Assembly (NCBI GenBank): GCA_942491665.1
Contig: CALOBR010000020.1
Coordinates: forward strand, 403,923 to 467,922
Direction of reading: 5' to 3'
Source of the DNA: CAVQGZ01 sp942491665
GTDB taxonomy: Bacteria; Actinomycetota; Actinomycetes; Jiangellales; Jiangellaceae
Length of the DNA: 64,000 nucleotides
Part shown: piece by piece, positions 1 to 6,802 of the stretch
Layout: the number at the start of each line of letters is the position of its first letter
How positions within the stretch are numbered: position 1 is the first letter of the stretch
Notes under the pieces: generated by a model
The model's input: only the letters and a program-made list of their open reading frames with translations
What the model was told of the DNA's origin: nothing
The model's database searches: none
Translations under genes and position numbers: made by a program

Positions 1-262
1 TCAGCCAACGCTCGAACTCCGGGACGTCCGGGACGAGGCCGACGCGCTGACGGTCGACGTCGAGCTCGATGGTGCCGGAGTCGACGCTTCGCAGCCCGGT
101 GAGCATGCCGATCAGGGTCGTCTTGCCGGCCCCGTTCGGCCCGACCAGGCCGTAGACGACGCCTCGCGGTACCTCGACGTCGACGCCGAGAACGCCTTGA
201 CCGGGTCCGTAGGCGCGCACCAGGTCTCGCGTGCGCAGGATCGGGGTGGCCTCAGTGGTCAC
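1..262 (-). CDS. ABC transporter ATP-binding protein, N-terminal part
   Basis: Only the first 87 codons lie in the window; the gene runs off the left edge. The product starts VTTEATPILRTRDLVRAYG and has a clear Walker A motif, GPNGAGKTT, after a short first beta strand. That is the normal order of the nucleotide-binding domain of a drug- or lipid-export type ABC ATPase. The GTG start at 262 is chosen because no ATG precedes Walker A in this frame. It overlaps the end of the upstream small membrane-protein gene by 11 bp, so the two are probably translationally coupled. The permease partner would be expected to the left, outside the window. The substrate cannot be inferred. Confidence 0.85.
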   Translation of the reverse strand, partial: MTTEATPILRTRDLVRAYGPGQGVLGVDVEVPRGVVYGLVGPNGAGKTTLIGMLTGLRSVDSGTIELDVDRQRVGLVPDVPEFERWL

Positions 263-455
263 GGTCTCGTCCGACGAGCAGGTACACGATGCCGCCGACC
301 GGGATGGACACGACGGCGAGGATGCCCCAGGCCCACTTGGGCAGGTGCTTGACCGAGTCCGACCGCACGATGTCGATGACGACCCACGTCACGAACCCCA
401 GCGCCAGCAAGAGGAGTGGGGCGAGGGCCCAGGCCGTGGTCCCGGTCTGCTGCAT
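252..455 (-). CDS. PLDc_N-type small membrane protein
   Basis: This 67-residue protein has two hydrophobic segments, about residues 9-29 and 42-61, separated by a charged loop. The WAWGILAVVSIPVGGIVYLLVGR part is typical of the phospholipase D nuclease N-terminal (PLDc_N) domain, which often stands alone in actinobacteria as a two-helix membrane protein of unknown role. It sits directly before an ABC ATPase gene and overlaps its start, which suggests it is an accessory or coupled leader gene. A second protein of the same type is at 28270-28506. Function is unknown. Confidence 0.7.
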   Translation of the reverse strand: MQQTGTTAWALAPLLLLALGFVTWVVIDIVRSDSVKHLPKWAWGILAVVSIPVGGIVYLLVGRDRDH

Positions 456-517
456 GCATCCGACCTTGCCACACCCGTTGGAGGCGAGTGCGTGCGGACT
501 GGCGTCGCCCGGGGATG

Positions 518-1175
518 TCAGTGCCCGCGGACGATCACGTCCGCGATGTCACGTCCCGGTGCGACCAGCCGCGCGTTGTGCTCGTCCGGACCATGCGCCC
601 AGGCGGCCGCAGCCTCGCGAGACTTCCCGTAGCGCTCATGACGGGCCGCGAGTCGGCGCACGCGTCGCGACTCGTCGACCTCGACCCACCACACCTCGTC
701 GAGCAGGGCCCGCACCTCGGGCCAGTGCAGCAGGTAGTTGCCCTCGGTGACGACCAGCGCGGCACTCCGCCGCGACCTGGATAGCCCCCGCGATGGGTTC
801 TTCGATCCTGCGGCGGAACTCCGGGGCGTAGACGGGCCCCTGGTCTGGTCGCTGATCGCGCAGCCGAACGAGCAGGGCCGCATAGCCCGCACGGTCGAAC
901 GTCTCCGGCGCCCCCTTTCGGTCGGCCAGGCCAGCGGCGTCCACGACGCTCTGAGCGAGGTGGAAGCCGTCCATCGGCACCAGCACCGCGCCCTCGATGG
1001 CGTCGACGACGGCCTGCGCCAGGGTCGACTTGCCGGCGCCAGGTGGACCGGCCATGCCGATCAGGCGCCGCTCACCCTTGGCGCTCGCCACGAGCCGGGC
1101 GAGCGCCGCTGCGGTGTCGAGCAGGGGCGGCACATATTCATTCTGCCGCAGTGCATCCAAACGTTGACTCGTCAA
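518..1175 (-). CDS. Nucleoside/nucleotide kinase-like P-loop protein (one frameshift)
   Basis: The N-terminal half has Walker A GPPGAGKST and the downstream MDGFHL motif found in the uridine kinase/pantothenate kinase-like family of small-molecule kinases. The C-terminal half (TEGNYLLHWPEVRALLDEVWWV, then RRLAARHERYGKS) lies in another frame. The two halves join if one base is removed between about 759 and 772, so the gene is broken as sequenced, either by error or mutation. The first possible start is TTG at 1175. A GTG at 1133 is equally plausible and would leave a palindrome at 1162-1177 outside the gene. Members phosphorylate small alcohol substrates with ATP; the actual substrate here is unknown. 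It is divergent from the fasciclin gene. Confidence 0.7.
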
Positions 1176-1177
1176 CG
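1162..1177. promoter_or_regulatory. Inverted repeat CGTTGAC-TC-GTCAACG, operator candidate
   Basis: Perfect 7-bp arms with a 2-bp spacer sit in the divergent space between the kinase gene and the fasciclin gene, about 45 bp before the fasciclin start. The size and TTGAC/GTCAA arms suit a dimeric repressor such as a GntR or LacI family protein. No such regulator is encoded nearby, so the binding protein is unknown. Confidence 0.35.
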
Positions 1178-1219
1178 AAGTGGAGGCAAGAGCGCACTAC
1201 GACATCCTCAGGAGGAACA

Positions 1220-1906
1220 ATGCGCGTCAAGAAGGCCATCGCCGGCGTCACCGCCGCGGCCGCCGCACTCGCCGGCGGCGTCGCCCTCGCCGCCCCCGCC
1301 CAGGCCGCGCCCAGCAGCCTGGCCGAGGTGCTCGGCGTCGACGTCGAGTCCGGTACCGGCGGCTTCGACCGCAACCGCTACGACTTCGACATCCTGCGCG
1401 AGGCGGCCGAAGCCGTCCTGAGCGCGAAGCCGGACTCGCCGGTCGGGCTGCTCGCCGACGGTACAGCGGCACTGACCGCATTCATCCCGAACGACCGGGC
1501 GTTCCAGGTGCTCGAGTGGAGCCTCACGGGTTCGTGGGAGCGCAAGGAGGCCAAGGTCTTCAACGGCATCGTGGCGGCTGCCGGAACTCTGGGCGACCCG
1601 ATCGACGTCATCGAAGAGATCCTGCTGTACCACGTGCTTGGCGGCGCAGCCGTCGAGAGCTCAACCGTTCTGGGCCTGAAGGGCTCCCCCAAGGCCGACC
1701 GCACGTTCGAGATGGCCAACGGCGGCGACATCACGCTGCGCGTGTTCAGCAGCAACCCCCGGTTCCCGATCGTGTCCATCAAGGACCAGGACCCCAACGC
1801 CGTCAACCCGTTCCTCGTTCGCTCGAAGCTCGACATCAAGGCTGGCGAGCAGATCGCGCACGGCATCTCGTTCGTGCTGCGCCCGCTCGACCTTCCGCGC
1901 GGCTGA
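1220..1906 (+). CDS. Secreted fasciclin (FAS1) domain protein
   Basis: The 228-residue product has a Sec signal peptide (MRVKKAIAGVTAAAAALAGG, cleavage likely after AQA-AP near residue 32). One FAS1 domain follows, with the usual features: a TAFIPNDRAF block, then ILLYHVLGG, and a closing FVLRPLDLP. FAS1 domains mediate adhesion or protein-protein contact outside the cell. The start at 1220 is set by a strong AGGAGG at 1210-1215, which rules out the longer upstream readings. A strong hairpin at 1923-1958 ends the transcript. It appears to be a single-gene unit. Confidence 0.88.
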   Translation: MRVKKAIAGVTAAAAALAGGVALAAPAQAAPSSLAEVLGVDVESGTGGFDRNRYDFDILREAAEAVLSAKPDSPVGLLADGTAALTAFIPNDRAFQVLEWSLTGSWERKEAKVFNGIVAAAGTLGDPIDVIEEILLYHVLGGAAVESSTVLGLKGSPKADRTFEMANGGDITLRVFSSNPRFPIVSIKDQDPNAVNPFLVRSKLDIKAGEQIAHGISFVLRPLDLPRG

Positions 1907-1922
1907 CCTCGAGTTCGCGCCA

Positions 1923-1958
1923 CTGAGGGGCTCGGAGCGTCGGCTCCGGGCCCCTCAG
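1923..1958. terminator. Bidirectional hairpin terminator
   Basis: The stem CTGAGGGGC pairs with GCCCCTCAG, with an inner GGAGC/GCTCC pair and a four-base loop. It lies 17 bp after the fasciclin stop and before the convergent cutC gene, so it can serve both. There is no T-run, as is common in GC-rich actinobacteria. Confidence 0.75.
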
Positions 1959-2005
1959 CACGTCCCCGGCCACGCGCGCGTTGTTCTGCGGCGCAGGGGC
2001 GGGGG

Positions 2006-2713
2006 CTATAGCGCGGCGCCGACCGCGTCGTCCACCAGGGACCGCCACGAGCGCACCAGGCCCGCGTCGACATAGGCCTTCGTCGACCGACCGGGACGTA
2101 CTGACGATCCGACGTGGAACGCCCGCACGCCGGCGCGCGCCAGCCACGGCACGTCCTCGGCGCGCAGACCGCCGCCGGCGATCACGAGCGGAGCCAACGT
2201 CGGGTCGTCCGTCACCTCGCCGCACAGCTGGTCGACCCCGAACTCAGTCCCGCGGGCCGACCCGGCGGTGAGGACGGAGTCGAGTCCGGGCAGGTCGCGT
2301 AGCGAGATGTAGGCCTTGCGGCGGCTGAGCACGTGGTCGATGGCGCGGTGGAACGTCCAGGGGGCGCCGCCGAGCCCGCCCGCCAATGCCTCGGTGAGCG
2401 AGACGTCCACCTCGAGGTCGGGTGAGACGAAGCCGAAGCTGAACCCGTCCACTCCCTCGTTGGTGAGGGTCCGCGCAAGCCCGATCAGCCGGCTTAGCTC
2501 GCCGCCGGTGGACGAGTAGTCCTCGCGCAGCCGCAGCCTGACCCTGATGGGCAGCGTGCTGGCCTCGCGGAACGCGCGCACGGCGTCCAGGTCGGGGGTG
2601 AGACCGCCGTCCTCGGGCCGAATGAGCACCTCAAGTCGGTCGGCACCACCGTCGGTAGCCCCCTTGGCGTCACCGGGTGTGAGGGCAACGACCTGCAGCA
2701 ACGGACGAGTCAC
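2006..2713 (-). CDS. cutC: Copper homeostasis protein CutC family
   Basis: The 235-residue protein shows the CutC TIM-barrel pattern: an early GADRLEVL block, GGLTPD, RVRLRLRED at the position of the usual PMIRPR strand, GFSFGFV, and a late IAGGGLRAEDV followed by FHVGSS. CutC is linked to copper tolerance in E. coli and human cells, although its biochemical activity is unsettled. It is a single gene, convergent with the fasciclin gene. Other copper-related genes of this window (PCu(A)C, DyP) are 15 kb away, so no operon link is seen. Confidence 0.88.
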   Translation of the reverse strand: MTRPLLQVVALTPGDAKGATDGGADRLEVLIRPEDGGLTPDLDAVRAFREASTLPIRVRLRLREDYSSTGGELSRLIGLARTLTNEGVDGFSFGFVSPDLEVDVSLTEALAGGLGGAPWTFHRAIDHVLSRRKAYISLRDLPGLDSVLTAGSARGTEFGVDQLCGEVTDDPTLAPLVIAGGGLRAEDVPWLARAGVRAFHVGSSVRPGRSTKAYVDAGLVRSWRSLVDDAVGAAL

Positions 2714-2805
2714 AACGACAGGCTACGGCCCGCGACCGTCCACCCCCGGCATGCCGAACCCCAACTCCTGCAGGGCGCCCGCTCCCATCCGGCGTCTGCG
2801 CGACA

Positions 2806-2844
2806 TGGGTTCGCGACCTGGGTTCGCGTCGTGGGTTCGCGTCG
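2806..2844. repeat. Three tandem 13-bp repeats (TGGGTTCGCGtcg)
   Basis: Three head-to-tail copies of TGGGTTCGCG followed by ACC, TCG and TCG lie about 95 bp upstream of the cutC start. They do not sit in a recognisable gene. They may be a protein-binding array or simple slippage; nothing in the sequence decides between these. Confidence 0.5.
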
Positions 2845-2870
2845 TGGCGGCCACTTCGCGCGGAACCTTG

Positions 2871-2904
2871 GGGGTTTCCACGGCAGATCTGCCTTAGAAA
2901 CCCC
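2871..2904. repeat. Nested palindrome between the small ORF and cutC
   Basis: GGGGTTTC at 2871-2878 pairs with GAAACCCC at 2897-2904. Between them lies a second perfect 12-bp palindrome, GGCAGATCTGCC (2882-2893), giving a 34-bp nested dyad. It is unusually AT-rich for this genome. It is 57 bp downstream of the small minus-strand gene at 2961-3107, so a terminator is one reading. An operator upstream of cutC is another. Confidence 0.55.
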
Positions 2905-2960
2905 TCAACTTCCGCCGTCACGTGATCGTTTGGGGCGAGGGTTGGGGTCGGCTCGTGGGC

Positions 2961-3107
2961 TCACGCAGCGAGCGAGACCTCGCTCGTCTCGTCGCCGCTG
3001 CGGACGATCTCCCAGCGCATCTCGGGACGGGTGCGTCCGCGAGCGTCGGTGACCAGCTCCCAGTGCGCCACCAAGGGGCTCTGCGTGGTCTGCGTCATGG
3101 CGGTCAT
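2961..3107 (-). CDS. Conserved small protein, 48 residues
   Basis: The ATG at 3107 is preceded by AAGGAGG at 3113-3119, an almost perfect ribosome binding site, which selects it over the longer 90-residue reading. The product is soluble and charged (HWELVTDARGRTRPEMRWEIV), with no membrane segment. Short proteins of this kind are annotated only as hypothetical in actinobacteria. It lies just downstream of groEL on the same strand but behind the groEL terminator, so it probably has its own promoter. Function unknown. Confidence 0.6.
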   Translation of the reverse strand: MTAMTQTTQSPLVAHWELVTDARGRTRPEMRWEIVRSGDETSEVSLAA

Positions 3108-3225
3108 GGCTACCTCCTTGCCTGGCTTTCGCCCGGCACTCTCCCGGTACAACTCAAGTCTACCAAAGTATGAACAGAAGATGAACGCGAGTTGTTCTCT
3201 GAGTGACGACCGAGCCCGTGCCCCC

Positions 3226-3264
3226 ACGCACAAGGGCGGCCCCCGAAGGGACCGCCCTGTGCGT
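3226..3264 (-). terminator. groEL terminator
   Basis: The hairpin pairs ACGCACA plus GGGCGG with CCGCCC plus TGTGCGT around a short CCCCGAAGGG top. It starts 31 bp after the groEL stop codon. Confidence 0.75.
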
Positions 3265-3295
3265 ACGGCCTACGGCCGCGAGGTAGTGCTGCGGA

Positions 3296-4924
3296 CTAGA
3301 AGTCCATGCCGCCCATGTCGGGAACGCCACCGCCGGCGGCAGCACCCTCCTTCTCGGGCTTGTCGGCGATGACCGCCTCGGTGGTGAGGAACAGGCCAGC
3401 GATCGACGCAGCGTTCTGCAGCGCCGAGCGCGTCACCTTGGCCGGGTCGATGATGCCCGCCTCGACCAGGTTCTTGTAGACACCGGTTGCGGCGTCCAGT
3501 CCCTCGCCCACGGGAAGGTGGCGCACCTTCTCGGCCACGACCCCACCCTCAAGACCGGCGTTGATCGCGATCTGCTTGAGCGGAGCGTCGAGCGCCACGC
3601 GGACGATGTTGGCACCAGTGGCCTCGTCACCCTCGAGCTCGAGCTTGTCGAACACGGCAGCACCGGCCTGCAGCAGCGCGACGCCACCACCGGGGACGAT
3701 GCCCTCCTCGACGGCCGCCTTGGCGTTGCGCACGGCGTCCTCGATGCGGTGCTTGCGCTCCTTGAGCTCGACCTCGGTCGCCGCGCCCGCCTTGATGACG
3801 GCCACGCCACCGGCCAGCTTGGCCAGACGCTCCTGCAGCTTCTCGCGGTCGTAGTCGGAGTCGCTCTTCTCGATCTCGGCGCGGATCTGGTTGACCCGTC
3901 CCTGGATCTGCTCGGCGTCGCCGGAGCCCTCGACGATGGTCGTCTCGTCCTTGGTGACGACCACCTTGCGGGCGCGACCCAGCAGCTCGAGCCCGGTGTT
4001 CTCGAGCTTGAGGCCGACCTCTTCGCTGATGACCTGGCCGCCGGTGAGGATGGCCATGTCCTGCAGCATCGCCTTGCGGCGGTCGCCGAAGCCGGGCGCC
4101 TTGACCGAGACCGACTTGAACGTGCCGCGGATCTTGTTGACCACCAGGGTCGCCAGGGCCTCGCCCTCGACGTCCTCGGCGATGATCGCCAGCGGCTTGC
4201 CCGACTGCATGACCTTCTCCAGCAGCGGCAGCAGGTCCTTGACGTTACCGATCTTGGAGTTGACCAGGAGGATGTAGGGGTCCTCCAGCTCGGCCTCCAT
4301 ACGCTCGGGGTCGGTCACGAAGTAGGGCGAGATGTAGCCCTTGTCGAAGCGCATGCCCTCGGTGAGCTCGAGCTCGAGGCCGAAGGTGTTGCTCTCCTCG
4401 ACGGTGATGACGCCTTCTTTGCCGACCTTGTCCATGGCCTCGGCGATCATCTCGCCGATCTGGGAGTCGGCAGCCGAGATCGAGGCGGTAGCAGCGATCT
4501 GCTCCTTGGTCTCGACCTCCTGGGCGATCTCCAGCAGCTGGTTGCTGACCGCCTCGGTGGCAGCCTCGATGCCCTTCTTCAGCGACATCGGGTTGGCGCC
4601 GGCGGCGACGTTGCGCAGGCCCTCGCGCACGAGCGCCTGGGCCAGCACCGTGGCGGTGGTGGTTCCGTCACCGGCGACGTCGTCGGTCTTCTTGGCAACT
4701 TCCTTGACGAGCTCGGCCCCGATCTTCTCCCAGGGGTCCTCGAGCTCGATCTCCTTGGCGATGGAGACACCGTCGTTGGTGATGGTGGGAGCGCCCCACT
4801 TCTTCTCCAGCACAACGTTGCGGCCCTTGGGGCCGAGGGTCACCTTGACGGCGTCGGCGAGGACGTTCATCCCCCGCTCGAGGCCGCGACGGGCTTCCTC
4901 GTCGAACGCAATGATCTTGGCCAT
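3296..4924 (-). CDS. groEL: Chaperonin GroEL (60 kDa, Hsp60)
   Basis: The 542-residue product begins MAKIIAFDEEARRGLERGMN and carries all the class markers: GPKGRNVVLEKKWGAPTIT, the nucleotide-pocket segment AGDGTTTATVL, the apical segments, and the signature region AAVEEGIVPGGGVALL. The C-terminus GGGVPDMGGMDF is of the Gly/Met-rich kind, as in the housekeeping GroEL2 of actinobacteria rather than the His-rich GroEL1. The ATG at 4924 is chosen because the protein starts MAK; the 24 extra codons upstream are not conserved in type. There is no groES beside it, also typical of the groEL2 locus. Two CIRCE elements upstream show HrcA heat-shock control. Confidence 0.98.
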   Translation of the reverse strand: MAKIIAFDEEARRGLERGMNVLADAVKVTLGPKGRNVVLEKKWGAPTITNDGVSIAKEIELEDPWEKIGAELVKEVAKKTDDVAGDGTTTATVLAQALVREGLRNVAAGANPMSLKKGIEAATEAVSNQLLEIAQEVETKEQIAATASISAADSQIGEMIAEAMDKVGKEGVITVEESNTFGLELELTEGMRFDKGYISPYFVTDPERMEAELEDPYILLVNSKIGNVKDLLPLLEKVMQSGKPLAIIAEDVEGEALATLVVNKIRGTFKSVSVKAPGFGDRRKAMLQDMAILTGGQVISEEVGLKLENTGLELLGRARKVVVTKDETTIVEGSGDAEQIQGRVNQIRAEIEKSDSDYDREKLQERLAKLAGGVAVIKAGAATEVELKERKHRIEDAVRNAKAAVEEGIVPGGGVALLQAGAAVFDKLELEGDEATGANIVRVALDAPLKQIAINAGLEGGVVAEKVRHLPVGEGLDAATGVYKNLVEAGIIDPAKVTRSALQNAASIAGLFLTTEAVIADKPEKEGAAAGGGVPDMGGMDF

Positions 4925-5045
4925 GTTCTGGCTGGTTCCTTCCGGTTCGCCGGACTGTGTGGTCGGTGCGATGCCCGCGACGGACGGCCTGCCCACGCCG
5001 GCTCCTGTCGCCGGGTGCAGCCAGACCTCATCGTCCGACCAGTGT

Positions 5046-5072
5046 TTGTCACTCTCACTGCGAGAGTGCTAA
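5046..5072 (-). promoter_or_regulatory. CIRCE element, proximal (HrcA operator)
   Basis: On the groEL strand the sequence reads TTAGCACTC, nine bases, GAGTGACAA. This is the CIRCE consensus TTAGCACTC-N9-GAGTGCTAA with two changes in the right arm. It lies about 120 bp before the groEL start and would cover the start of transcription from the promoter at 5078-5106. Confidence 0.85.
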
Positions 5073-5077
5073 CCCAA

Positions 5078-5106
5078 TGATTAGCACTCTGGTGGGTCGA
5101 GTGCAA
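5078..5106 (-). promoter_or_regulatory. Candidate groEL promoter
   Basis: On the minus strand TTGCAC (5106-5101) and TAATCA (5083-5078) are 17 bp apart, a fair sigma-70-type pair. The -35 lies in the distal CIRCE and the -10 between the two CIRCE elements, so HrcA bound at either would block polymerase. Confidence 0.45.
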
Positions 5107-5107
5107 G
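5081..5107 (-). promoter_or_regulatory. CIRCE element, distal (HrcA operator)
   Basis: On the groEL strand it reads CTTGCACTC, nine bases, GAGTGCTAA. The right arm is perfect and the left arm has two changes. It is separated from the proximal CIRCE by 8 bp, giving a tandem operator. Confidence 0.75.
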
Positions 5108-5148
5108 CCCAGTCGCGACCACTTTCGCGCCGAGCCGGACGCTCGGTG

Positions 5149-5394
5149 TCAGGCAGCCTTCGCCGCCAGGTAGGCGACCAGGCCGTCGAGAGTCTCGATG
5201 GAGGAGTAGTCGTCCTCGGGCACGTCCACGCCGGTTGCCTGCTTCAGGCCCTCGACGAGGCTGAGGAAGTCCATGGAGTCGAGGTCGACCTCCTCGCGAA
5301 AGTCGACGTCGCCCGGCACGTCGGCCAGGTCGATCTCCGGTGCGATGCGCCCCAGCACGGCTTGGACGTGAGAGCGGGCAACGTCTGTGTTCAC
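5149..5394 (-). CDS. Acyl carrier protein
   Basis: The 81-residue, strongly acidic protein has the phosphopantetheine attachment motif DLDSMDFL with Ser40 as the acceptor, followed by the usual helix III region (VDVPEDDYSSIETLDGLVAYL). It is the last gene of the operon acsA-like ligase, E1 alpha, E1 beta, E2, ACP. Its GTG start overlaps the E2 stop codon (GTGA at 5391-5394), so it is translationally coupled to E2. Its place suggests that it carries the acyl group made or used by the dehydrogenase or the ligase. That is inference from context; a general fatty-acid ACP is the alternative. Confidence 0.92.
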   Translation of the reverse strand: MNTDVARSHVQAVLGRIAPEIDLADVPGDVDFREEVDLDSMDFLSLVEGLKQATGVDVPEDDYSSIETLDGLVAYLAAKAA

Positions 5395-6802
5395 AGCTCC
5401 TCCGGTCGTTGCAGCAGGTTCGCCACGGCAGCGAGGTAGAGCCCGCCACGGTGGCCGTCGCTGACCCGGTGGTCGGCGGCGAGGGTGGCCGTCAGGACGG
5501 GTCGGACGGTGAGCATCCCGTCCACCGCCCACGGTCGTTGGACGATCGTGCCGAACCCGACCAGCGCCACCTGAGGTGGGTAGATCACCCCGTGGACGAC
5601 CTCCACCCCCTGCTCGCCGAGGTTGGTGACCGTGATCGTCGGGTCGCTCATCTCCGAGCCGCGCAGCCGTCCAGCCCGCGTGCGAGCGACGAGGTCTTTG
5701 AGGGCGGCCATGAGCTCGGGCAGAGCGAGCGTGTCGGCGTCGTGGATGGCCGGCGCCACCAGTCCGCCGCCGCGCAGCGAGATCGCCACACCTAGGTGCA
5801 CCGCCTCGCTGCGCGCGAAGCCGTCCTCGGTGAAGAAGCCGTTGACCTCCGGCACCTTGCGCACGGCCAGCGCTGCGGCCTTGAGCAGCAGGACGGCCGG
5901 CAGCAGGCGTTCGGAGACGGGACGGTCGGTGTTGTAGCGGCGGACGAAGTCGTCGCACGCCCCGAAGTCGACCGTCGTGCGCAGGTAGTAGTGCGGGATC
6001 TCCTTCTTCGACCGCGCCATGAGGTTGGCGATGGTGGCGCGCATGGCCGCGGCGCGCTGCTTCGCTGCGGCCGCACCACCCTCCGCGATCGTGGCGCCCC
6101 GGCACCACCCTCCGCGATCGTGGCGCTACGGCCGGATGTGGACCCACGTTGCGGCTCATCCGCCAAGATCGCCGGTTCGGGGGCTCGCGGCGTGGCCTCG
6201 GCGGCGCCTTGGACGTCGGAGACCGTGACGGCCCCGCCAGGCCCAGTGCCGGTGACGCCGGCGAGGTCGACGCCCAGCTCCACTGCGGTGCGTCTGGCCA
6301 GCGGGGACGCGACCACCCTGCCGGTCGCGGCGGCCTTGGCCGGCGGGGACGCGTCCACCGTGCCGGTCGCTGCACCGAGCGCCGCGGCGGCGGCCTCGAC
6401 GTCGGACCGCGTGATCACCCCGTCCGGACCGGAGCCCGTCAGCGCGCGCAGCTGAAGTCCGCGCTCGTGCGCCAGGTGCCGGACGATCGGGCTCGCGACC
6501 GGCGGTTCGCCAGCCCCAACCGGCTCGTCCGCGGGCGAAGCGGCCCGCGCAGCGGACATGCCGGCGGCGTCCTGCCCCAGCAGGGCCAGCGGCGTCCCGA
6601 CGGGGACCGTCGTGCCCGGCTCGACCAGGATCTGCTCGACCACTCCCTCGACGAACACCTCGACCTCGATCGCCGACTTCGTGGTGTCGACCACGGCCAC
6701 GATGTCGCCACGCTTCACGATGTCACCGACCTTCACCAGCCACTCCACGACCGTGCCCTCGTCCATGTCGGCCCCGAGGCTCGGCATCACGAACTGCGCC
6801 AT
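5391..6802 (-). CDS. 2-oxoacid dehydrogenase E2 (dihydrolipoamide acyltransferase), frame broken by 29-bp repeat
   Basis: E2 transfers the acyl group from E1 to CoA through a lipoyl arm. The N-terminal frame (6802 to about 6100) has a lipoyl domain with Lys42 in DTTKSA, then two peripheral subunit-binding domains (about residues 101-140 and 163-202, each ending GxGPxGxxTxSDV). The catalytic domain (MRATIANLMARSKKEIPHYYL to the DHRVSDG active-site motif) is in another frame. The frame change coincides with a 29-bp tandem repeat at 6073-6125; removing one unit joins the halves exactly as ...ATIAEGGAAAAKQRAAAMRATIA. The linker also contains a copy of a dispersed palindromic element (6114-6172). 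The ATG at 6802 overlaps the E1 beta stop. Confidence 0.88.
6073..6125. repeat. 29-bp tandem repeat inside the E2 gene
   Basis: The 24 bases at 6073-6096 recur without change at 6102-6125, a period of 29 bp. Because 29 is not a multiple of three, the second unit shifts the E2 reading frame. Each unit encodes IAEGGA on the minus strand in its own frame. Confidence 0.9.
6114..6172. repeat. Dispersed palindromic repeat element, copy in the E2 coding sequence
   Basis: The arms GCGATCGTGGCG (6114-6125) and CGCCAAGATCGC (6161-6172) flank 35 bp that contain an inner GCCGGATG...TTGCGGC dyad. An extra left arm lies 29 bp further left (6085-6096). The same layout recurs at 43025-43112. On the minus strand this copy is read through as part of the E2 linker (EPAILADEPQRGSTSGRSAT). 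Confidence 0.75.

Noticed and set aside
3518..5080. A 520-residue open frame on the plus strand opposite groEL
   Set aside because: It is the mirror of a strongly biased GC-rich gene. The translation is rich in Leu/Asp/Gly with no domain, and groEL on the other strand is certain.
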